From positions 1 through 50,793 of the forward strand of contig PKDX01000035.1 in the NCBI GenBank assembly GCA_002862745.1: a DNA stretch of 50,793 nucleotides, given 5' to 3'. The notes below the pieces were generated by a model. The model searched no databases and was not told the DNA's origin. It saw only the letters and a program-made list of their open reading frames with translations. Positions 45,310 to 50,793 of the stretch are shown piece by piece. The stretch's first letter is position 1. Each line of letters begins with the position of its first letter. The stretch comes from Bacteroidota bacterium (GTDB taxonomy: Bacteria > Bacteroidota > Bacteroidia > Chitinophagales > UBA8649). The translations under genes and the position numbers were made by a program.

Positions 45310-46865
45310 TAAATCCTCTAAACCCCATGATTGTAAAACAATTCCTTGTTGTTTTGTTTATTGGTTTGGCAAGTGCTTCGGGATATAGCCAGGGTACTGA
45401 CCCGGACCTCATATCTCCTCAAAAGGCTATTGAAACCCACCTACTTTATCTACAAGATGACAGCTACAATCCTGAACGCTCGGCAAAAGCGATTCCAGCA
45501 TCCGCTGGCAACCTAAAAGAACGCAAGGCAATCGCTATAAAGCTAAAAGAGCTCTTTGATGGCATGGGTTTATATCTAGACCCGGAACTTATTCCTCAAG
45601 ATCCGGACTACGTCGACACCAATTACAATAATCAAAATATCTATTCACTCACCCCCTTAGATGCCTCTCTATATCTCATTAGAGATACGAGCGGCAATTG
45701 GATGTATTCTGAGGCTACCATTCAGGGGCTGGACAAGGCGTATAAAGAAATCTATCCATTGGGTGTGGATTTTCTTAAAAATTTACTCCCCTATGATGTT
45801 GGGACGCAATCCTTTCTAGGACTAGCGCTATGGCAATGGTCAGGTATAGGAATCTTAATTGTTAGTGCCTTTCTTTTGCGTTTCCTGCTCACTCAATTGC
45901 TCAGTTTATTCGTAGGTATATTATTCCGATCAGCACTTAAACGATTTGCACCCCAACGAGGAAAGCTTGTAGAAATGCTTCGGTTTTTTAGCATTTTCCT
46001 TGTTATAAAAGGACTACACATCGCCAGCTCTAGCTTACAGCTCAACCCTTATCTCTATAATTACATTACCATAGGGTTTCTTTTATCGGGCTGCGTGGCC
46101 CTTGTCTTTGGTTTTCTCAAAGCCATTGATATTTTGCAGGAATACCTCGCAAAAATTGTTGCCCGTACGGACAATCAAATGGATGACCAACTGCTGCCTG
46201 TAGTTGTCCGAGTTTTGAATATTCTTGTGATTGGAACCGGTTTGGTGTATGCGTTAACCGTTTTTGACATTGATCTTACCGCTATCCTAGCAGGACTTTC
46301 TGTAGGAGCCTTAGCATTCGCCCTAGCTGCCCAGGATACCGTGAAGAATTTCTTGGGATCAGTCACCGTTTTTGTTGACAAACCTTTTAAAATCGGGGAC
46401 TATGTCAAGGTTAATGGTGTTGAAGCAACAGTTGAAAGTGTGGGTATTCGCTCTACGCGTTTACGCACACCTGATCGTTCCTTAGTCACTATTCCAAACG
46501 GGGAGTTGTCGAATATGACGATTGATAACTTAGGAGAGCGCAACCTGCGGCGATGGAAAACAGTACTTGGTCTAACCTATGATTCAAAGCCTGAAACAAT
46601 CCAAAACCTATGTCGGTCTATTAAGGAACTCTATGCCCGTTCTGAACACGTTGATATTAAGAATAGCTCCGTGCACCTACACACCTTAAATGCCTCCTCA
46701 ATTGATGTTTTACTCCTAATCTATATGGATGCCAATTCCTATGATGATGAATTGGACATCAGAGAACAACTAATTTTTGAAATCATGGACTTAGTGGCTA
46801 AAGAGGGTCTGAGCTTCGCATTCCCCTCACAATCGATTTATATAGAATCCCAGCCCAAGCCTTAA
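45306..46865 (+). CDS. Mechanosensitive ion channel, MscS family, with periplasmic N-terminal domain
   Basis: 519 residues. A signal peptide (core VKQFLVVLFIGLASASG) precedes a roughly 140-residue soluble domain, then about four to five membrane spans (residues ~170-350). The pore helix is ILAGLSVGALAFALAAQDTVKN (about residues 329-350; written here in part), with the small-residue packing of MscS TM3. The beta domain VDKPFKIGDYVKVNGVEAT and RTPDRSLVTIPNGELSNMTI follows. It relieves osmotic pressure by homology. The start ATG at 45306 overlaps the ATL stop (ATGA); a second Met at 45327 would give an equally good signal peptide, but the overlap favours 45306. Confidence 0.92.
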   Translation: MINPLNPMIVKQFLVVLFIGLASASGYSQGTDPDLISPQKAIETHLLYLQDDSYNPERSAKAIPASAGNLKERKAIAIKLKELFDGMGLYLDPELIPQDPDYVDTNYNNQNIYSLTPLDASLYLIRDTSGNWMYSEATIQGLDKAYKEIYPLGVDFLKNLLPYDVGTQSFLGLALWQWSGIGILIVSAFLLRFLLTQLLSLFVGILFRSALKRFAPQRGKLVEMLRFFSIFLVIKGLHIASSSLQLNPYLYNYITIGFLLSGCVALVFGFLKAIDILQEYLAKIVARTDNQMDDQLLPVVVRVLNILVIGTGLVYALTVFDIDLTAILAGLSVGALAFALAAQDTVKNFLGSVTVFVDKPFKIGDYVKVNGVEATVESVGIRSTRLRTPDRSLVTIPNGELSNMTIDNLGERNLRRWKTVLGLTYDSKPETIQNLCRSIKELYARSEHVDIKNSSVHLHTLNASSIDVLLLIYMDANSYDDELDIREQLIFEIMDLVAKEGLSFAFPSQSIYIESQPKP

Positions 46866-46876
46866 CATTATGGCAT

Positions 46877-46916
46877 AAAAAAGATGCGGCGCTTCTTTTT
46901 ATCGAAACGCCGCATC
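46877..46916 (-). terminator. Strong GC-rich hairpin with A6/T6 tract (minus-strand terminator-like)
   Basis: GATGCGGCG at 46883-46891 and CGCCGCATC at 46908-46916 form a perfect 9-base stem, extended inside by TTC/GAA after one mismatch, with loop TTTTTATC. On the plus strand it is preceded by six A (46877-46882) but followed by GAACCAAG with no T tract. Read on the minus strand it is a hairpin followed by TTTTTT, a textbook intrinsic terminator. Both flanking genes are on the plus strand, so it may end an antisense or small RNA rather than mscS. It could still act for mscS as a 3' stability hairpin. Confidence 0.65.
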
Positions 46917-46961
46917 GAACCAAGACTATGAACTCTATAGCGATCTCTCCTTTCGCACAGA

Positions 46962-46974
46962 GTATTATTAATAC
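46962..46974. promoter_or_regulatory. Palindrome upstream of the ECF sigma gene
   Basis: GTATTA and TAATAC are exact reverse complements around one T. The site is 38 bases upstream of the sigma factor ATG (47013) and could be an operator or part of an RNA structure. It is short and AT-rich, so chance is possible. Confidence 0.3.
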
Positions 46975-47012
46975 GTGAGAAAGTTTATCTTATTGTAGCT
47001 TTTTAAGAGTTT

Positions 47013-47564
47013 ATGAAAAAAAAATCTGATGCAGAGCTTTTGCAGGCCTACCAATCCCTCGAGGATCATGATAGCCTTGCTGCATTGTTTATACGCTACG
47101 CTGCACAGGTGTTAGGTTTATGCATGCAATACCTTAAGCATTCTGCCGATGCAGAAGATGCTGTAATGGATATATACACTCATATTCAAAAACCACTGCG
47201 TCATCAGAACGTTCAGCACTTTAAAGCATGGATCATGCAGGTCAGCCGAAATCACTGCCTACAAATCCTGCGCAAAAAAAAGGGTAAGTACTCCATTGAT
47301 ATCACCGAGTTAAACCATATGGAATCCACTGATAATTTGCATCAAGTATATATTGAAGATCAATGGCTTGATATCATGGAAGAAGAATTAGAGAACCTCA
47401 GCGAAGAACAACAAATTTGCCTTCGAATGATGTATCTCGAGGGGCATTCCTACAAAGAGATAGCAGCAATTAAGGACTACGAACTCAAAAAGGTTAAAAG
47501 TTATATTCAAAATGGGAAGCGCAACCTTGCCCTTCGTGTAGAAGCCAGAAAGAATCATGAGTAA
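47013..47564 (+). CDS. ECF-type RNA polymerase sigma factor
   Basis: 183 residues with regions 2 and 4 of the sigma-70 family. Region 2: DSLAALFIRYAAQVLGLCMQ and SADAEDAVMDIYTHI (core-binding), with HFKAWIMQVSRNHCLQILR (the -10 recognition helix area). Region 4: LSEEQQICLRMMYLEGHSYK and EIAAIKDYELKKVKSYIQNG (-35 recognition). The regions are separated by a short acidic linker, typical of ECF factors. The gene overlaps the next by 8 bases, as sigma/anti-sigma pairs do. Regulon unknown. Confidence 0.9.
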   Translation: MKKKSDAELLQAYQSLEDHDSLAALFIRYAAQVLGLCMQYLKHSADAEDAVMDIYTHIQKPLRHQNVQHFKAWIMQVSRNHCLQILRKKKGKYSIDITELNHMESTDNLHQVYIEDQWLDIMEEELENLSEEQQICLRMMYLEGHSYKEIAAIKDYELKKVKSYIQNGKRNLALRVEARKNHE

Positions 47565-48642
47565 GCAAAAAAAACATATTCCAAAGAGCGATTCCTTTCT
47601 AAACAAGGTCTTTTCTAGAGAGCAATCTAAAGAGGACTATACTGATCTTGAATGGGAAGCTAAGGAGGGACTGGATCAACTAGGAGAAGAAGAGGCAGTC
47701 GAAGCCTTATCACGTATCCGCAATAAAATTGAATCGCAAAAAAGAAAACAATCAAAAAAACCAACTGTCATCCCTTTATGGCGCTATGGTGCAGCCGCTG
47801 CATGTGCAGGGATTATGATATTTATCGGAAATCAAATCATAAATTCTACCACCAACGAAGGGCCCATTTCCTATGATGCCCAAGAGACACAAGCTCAAGA
47901 GATTCCGCAAAACGAAAGCTCGGCACCCTCGACCGAGGCTATCCAAGAGACTATTACTAATGAACCTACACCTGATGAAGCATCTTCCATGAAAGATGGT
48001 GTAAAAGATGATGCGACAAACAGTCCCAATCCAGTGATAGAGGTAAAGGAAAATACCATACTTCCAATTCCGCCTCCACCCCCAGCTGAGCCGGCGATGC
48101 GCACAGAAGTCCAGGAAGAGAAATTCATCACAGAAAACTCAGGCATAGAGGAAGACAACTTTGAAGAGATTGCCTCTGAAGAAATAGTTGCTCTTGAGCT
48201 TCCTAATGAAGTGGAGGATAACTCATCGAGTCAAGGATCTGAAGTTATTGAGCAAGAGGAAAACCTACTTGAGGTGTTCATGCCCGATGAGATGGTGCCA
48301 AATGATGTGATGGACGATGAAGTTTTACCAACGGTGACGTACAGAATGAGTGAAAAAAATTCACTATCCACAGAGGGTATAGCTGATTCTGATCCACAGG
48401 AATCAGTCTATGATTGGGGTAGCGCATTTGCTAACGACCAGTTTCAAGAGATTACCAAACGATTTGAGGAAACTGATTGGGCTGAACAACATGCAAATGA
48501 AGAGGCTATGTTTTTTGCAGCACGTGCCTACCATGCGCTAGGCAAGCCTATGAAAGCCCGAAAAACCATGGAAGAAGTAGTTGCTCTCAATGGTGATAAG
48601 GTTGAGGAAGCCCAAGGCTTTTTAAAAGAATGGAAAGAATAA
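47557..48642 (+). CDS. Single-pass membrane protein, probable anti-sigma partner with TPR-like tail
   Basis: 361 residues. The N-terminal cytoplasmic part (1-75) is charged and helical (EWEAKEGLDQLGEEEAVEAL). One membrane span follows (about 76-90, RYGAAAACAGIMIFIGNQII). A long acidic, Pro-rich, low-complexity stretch (about 95-280; includes PIPPPPPAEP) leads to a short helical C-terminus with a TPR-like pattern (ANEEAMFFAARAYHALGKPM). Position and topology suggest an anti-sigma factor holding the upstream sigma factor at the membrane; no zinc-binding anti-sigma motif is seen, so this is inference. It ends 7 bases from the convergent DUF3109 gene. Confidence 0.72.
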   Translation: MSKQKKHIPKSDSFLNKVFSREQSKEDYTDLEWEAKEGLDQLGEEEAVEALSRIRNKIESQKRKQSKKPTVIPLWRYGAAAACAGIMIFIGNQIINSTTNEGPISYDAQETQAQEIPQNESSAPSTEAIQETITNEPTPDEASSMKDGVKDDATNSPNPVIEVKENTILPIPPPPPAEPAMRTEVQEEKFITENSGIEEDNFEEIASEEIVALELPNEVEDNSSSQGSEVIEQEENLLEVFMPDEMVPNDVMDDEVLPTVTYRMSEKNSLSTEGIADSDPQESVYDWGSAFANDQFQEITKRFEETDWAEQHANEEAMFFAARAYHALGKPMKARKTMEEVVALNGDKVEEAQGFLKEWKE

Positions 48643-48649
48643 CTGTATT

Positions 48650-49228
48650 CTAGGATTTCTCACTATTGAGGTAGTCAGCTAACTGCTCGAGCTCTTTGAA
48701 AAATTCCTCGCTATACTTGCGGACCAATGCATCTTTTACAAAGGCATAGATAGGAGTCTTCAGTTGCTCACCAAGTGCACACGCTGCCTTACATATCTCC
48801 CATTCCTCATAGTTAAGAGCCTCTGTGTCATTGAGTTTTGTAATTCGTATAGGGTATAAATGACAGGATATCGGTTTACGAAACGTTACTTTTTTGTCAT
48901 TATATGCCTCCTCTATACCACATAGAGTAACACCCCCTTTTTCAATGGCAAACACGCAATGCTTCGATCCATGTAGTGAAGTCTTAAATACTCCATCCTC
49001 CTCATCAAGCGTGTAGGGACCCTTAGCATCCAATACTTCTTGATGAGCCTTGCTTAGATAAGGTCGAACAGCATCTAATATATTTTCAAGTTCTTCTAAC
49101 TCAAACGGCTCTAATGGAGCTCCTGTATCACCTTCAACACAACATTTTCCTTTACAGGCGCTCAAGTCACAGACAAAGTGTTCTTCAAAAATTGCCTCAC
49201 TGAGTAGTTTGTCTTTGAACAAAATCAT
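48650..49228 (-). CDS. DUF3109 family Cys-rich protein
   Basis: 192 residues. The Cys-rich signature is FVCDLSACKGKCCVEGDTG near residues 18-36, with further Cys in GSKHCVF, LCGIE, SCHLYPI and EICKAACALG. The pattern matches DUF3109, related to the YkgJ-type CxxxCxxxCC zinc/iron cluster proteins; the function is unknown. It starts inside the end of the RsmI-like gene (ATGA overlap), so it is translated with it. Cytoplasmic; no signal peptide. Confidence 0.88.
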   Translation of the reverse strand: MILFKDKLLSEAIFEEHFVCDLSACKGKCCVEGDTGAPLEPFELEELENILDAVRPYLSKAHQEVLDAKGPYTLDEEDGVFKTSLHGSKHCVFAIEKGGVTLCGIEEAYNDKKVTFRKPISCHLYPIRITKLNDTEALNYEEWEICKAACALGEQLKTPIYAFVKDALVRKYSEEFFKELEQLADYLNSEKS

Positions 49229-49941
49229 TTCATTCGCATTTTTCTCCCGATGGCAAAAATACAGGGACGCTTATGTAAATCGACAGATTCACTTTTCCAA
49301 TCCGAAACCTTCTTTGTTTTAATCCACTGGGTATCTAGAGTTAAATCACAAGAAACATGTAAGAGGGTCGATGGATTAAGTTGATTTAGCAAAGACTTCC
49401 AAAGGGCCATATTGCGGTAAGGCGTTTCCATAAAAAGTTGTGTCGCTCCATAGGCATTCACGGACTGTTCCATTGCTCGTATCCGTTTGTTACGAGAGGC
49501 TTGTTCCACAGGAAGATATCCATGAAATGAAAATTGTTGGCCGCTTAAGCCACTCCCTGTGAGAGCTAAAAGAATACTTGATGGCCCTACAAGAGGTTCA
49601 ATCTCGAAGTTTAGCTCATAGGCAATTGATACAATCACTGATCCCGGGTCGGCAATGCATGGATTACCGGCCTCACTGAGAACTCCCACGTCTTGGGATG
49701 TAGATTTAGCCTCCTGGAGGGTTTTACGAATGTGTTTTACGTTAGGATTATGCTTATCTAACTCAAGCCAGCGTACCTCTTCATCAAAGTTTCGTTTATC
49801 CCCTATTTTTCGTAAGAACCGACGCGCTGTTCGGAGGCGTTCGACGATAAGGTACCCTATGGGCGTAATGGTCTCAACCAGTCTTGGATCCATACAATCA
49901 GGATTGCCTAAGTCACTGGGAATTAAATAAAGCCTTGGCAT
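49225..49941 (-). CDS. RsmI-like SAM-dependent methyltransferase (tetrapyrrole methylase fold)
   Basis: 238 residues. Seen: LYLIPSDLGNPD at the N-terminus, the SAM-site VGVLSEAGNPCIADPGSVIV, LVGPSSILLALTGSGLSGQQ and FHGYLPVEQASRNKRI, which are the RsmI family motifs. RsmI adds the 2'-O-methyl at C1402 of 16S rRNA, and its motif is usually SDAGTPxISDPG. This protein diverges (SEAGNPCIADPG), as does the second RsmI-like paralogue of many Bacteroidota, so the exact target is uncertain. Its ATG shares one base with the stop of the CHU_C gene (TAATG), and it overlaps DUF3109 downstream. Confidence 0.87.
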   Translation of the reverse strand: MPRLYLIPSDLGNPDCMDPRLVETITPIGYLIVERLRTARRFLRKIGDKRNFDEEVRWLELDKHNPNVKHIRKTLQEAKSTSQDVGVLSEAGNPCIADPGSVIVSIAYELNFEIEPLVGPSSILLALTGSGLSGQQFSFHGYLPVEQASRNKRIRAMEQSVNAYGATQLFMETPYRNMALWKSLLNQLNPSTLLHVSCDLTLDTQWIKTKKVSDWKSESVDLHKRPCIFAIGRKMRMK

Positions 49942-50793
49942 TACCGAATGAGGGCTACACTTCCCTTTTGCTTAACAACATGATCTCCTAGAAACCACAC
50001 CTCCACGAGATAGGAATACATTCCCGGTGGCTGCATTTTTCCTTTAAACATTCCATCCCATTGTGGACGGTTACTCGACTCCTGAAATACCTCTTGACCC
50101 CATCGATTATAAATAGTAAGGTCAACTTGAGAAACTCCAACGCCGTAAATCTCAAATACATCATTTTGACCGTCTCCATTAGGCGTAAAGGCATTGGGGA
50201 TATAAATATCTAGAGGCTCGCCTACAAACAAGGTAAACTCAGTTGAACCAACACATCCCAAACTATCAGAAACTGATACCATATAATCACTTGTGATATA
50301 TGGTGTAGCTATTGGATTACTACAATCATCACAACTCAATCCAACAGAAGGAGACCATAAATACTCAAAGGGCGCTATCCCATTCCAAAGACTATCAAGT
50401 ACTAAGGTCATTGTATCTCCATAATCAAGATATTGATCAGCCATAAATAGGCCAATTGCTTGAGGCTGAATGACCTGTATTGGATTTAACGTATCAGAAC
50501 ACCCAAGATCATCGGTTACAATGATGTTATACTGCCCAGAGGATAGATTTTCAAAAAGTGGGCTGGGCTGGATTCCCGTTACATCTAATAACTGATACGT
50601 AAACGTTCGTGAGGTATCTACAGCACTCACAAAAACCTCTAGACTGCCATCTGCATCTCCATTACATGTGGTAGCCACAGATTGGGCACTGTAGCTATTT
50701 GCTAATGGCTCAGACAAGGTAAACACACTATCCCCTCGACACCCTGTGCCATCTTCTACAAACTCAATTTGATAGGTGCCGGCTGATAAATTA
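49941..50793 (-). CDS. T9SS type B surface protein with SprB-like repeats (5' part outside window)
   Basis: The frame stays open to the window edge at 50793, so the N-terminus is missing; 283 residues are visible. Two SprB-type repeat units can be read, ending LSAGTYQIEFVEDGTGC and LSSGQYNIIVTDDLGC, each with a following D/E-S-V/T strand. One Ig-like 'EYLWSP' module follows, then the gliding-motility-associated C-terminal domain IPNAFTPNGDGQNDVFEI to VKQKGSVALIR, the type IX secretion signal. It is paralogous in that domain to the protein at 37862-42265. The ATG/GTG candidates near 50726 are internal, because the repeat continues upstream. Confidence 0.88.
   Translation of the reverse strand, partial: NLSAGTYQIEFVEDGTGCRGDSVFTLSEPLANSYSAQSVATTCNGDADGSLEVFVSAVDTSRTFTYQLLDVTGIQPSPLFENLSSGQYNIIVTDDLGCSDTLNPIQVIQPQAIGLFMADQYLDYGDTMTLVLDSLWNGIAPFEYLWSPSVGLSCDDCSNPIATPYITSDYMVSVSDSLGCVGSTEFTLFVGEPLDIYIPNAFTPNGDGQNDVFEIYGVGVSQVDLTIYNRWGQEVFQESSNRPQWDGMFKGKMQPPGMYSYLVEVWFLGDHVVKQKGSVALIR

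Larger units (their letters stand above)
46871..46980 (-). ncRNA. Candidate small RNA between mscS and the sigma factor gene
   Basis: The 147-base gap 46866-47012 has more structure than any other in the window. It holds the terminator-like hairpin at 46883-46916, a GCGA/TCGC mini-stem around 46940-46955, and GTATTA-T-TAATAC at 46962-46974. The only strong U tract is on the minus strand at 46882-46877, which suggests a minus-strand transcript of about 100 bases. No convincing TAnnTTTG promoter was found on that strand, and the plus strand could instead be the functional one (a leader of the sigma factor mRNA). The RNA identity is inference. Confidence 0.3.

Overview
The window looks like a chromosomal segment of a marine-type member of the Bacteroidota, most likely Flavobacteriales. 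The lineage evidence is: two proteins with the type IX secretion (T9SS type B, CHU_C) C-terminal domain, an AtpD with the insertion seen in this phylum, a one-domain AtpC, Omp85/FadL-type outer-membrane proteins, and almost no Shine-Dalgarno sequences. The DNA is AT-leaning and very tightly packed. I count 43 annotated genes plus one 41-codon ORF. No intergenic gap exceeds about 210 bp, and several convergent pairs overlap at their 3' ends. I see no tRNA, rRNA, CRISPR array, insertion sequence or phage gene.

Layout. 1-1560: end of the ATP synthase operon (atpD, atpC). 1577-5162: aldo/keto reductase, fatty acid desaturase, then DUF4159 and rsmE. 5178-9780: pckA (minus; co-directional with rsmE-DUF4159) diverging from Nif3-zinc ribbon-murB. 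9785-14794: FadL-type porin and an aromatic-rich secreted protein, diverging from proS and a small secreted protein. 14783-18632: folA-thyA diverging from an RND transporter. 18636-21944: a three-gene operon of sulfotransferase, alanine/saccharopine dehydrogenase-like enzyme and tandem universal stress protein. 22017-24271: a tiny signal-peptide ORF, a class III aminotransferase and an Asp-box lipoprotein. 24250-28267: PagL-like deacylase, S1/P1-PLC-like hydrolase, parE. 28375-29533: two response regulators. 29548-33242: POTRA-barrel outer-membrane protein, glpK, Mpo1-like protein. 33225-42265: a six-gene minus-strand operon led by a 1467-residue PKD/CHU_C adhesin and continuing through cytochrome c, anmK, an SDR, a GH3 enzyme and yaaA. 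42382-46865: antiporter, trmB, alkyltransferase-like protein, MscS channel. 47013-48642: ECF sigma factor and its probable membrane partner. 48650-50793: DUF3109, an RsmI-like methyltransferase and the 3' part of a second CHU_C gene.

Most of the window is housekeeping: energy, nucleotide and folate metabolism, peptidoglycan synthesis and recycling, tRNA and rRNA modification, plus envelope proteins. I did not find a clear defence system, secondary-metabolite cluster or other obviously new system. The best leads are a structured non-coding stretch at 46871-46980, an MGMT homologue whose catalytic Cys is Ala (44977-45309), the 41-residue ORF at 22017, the adhesin-to-GH3 operon, and the sigma/TPR-anchored membrane protein pair. 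All function calls are read from the sequence by eye; no database search was run.
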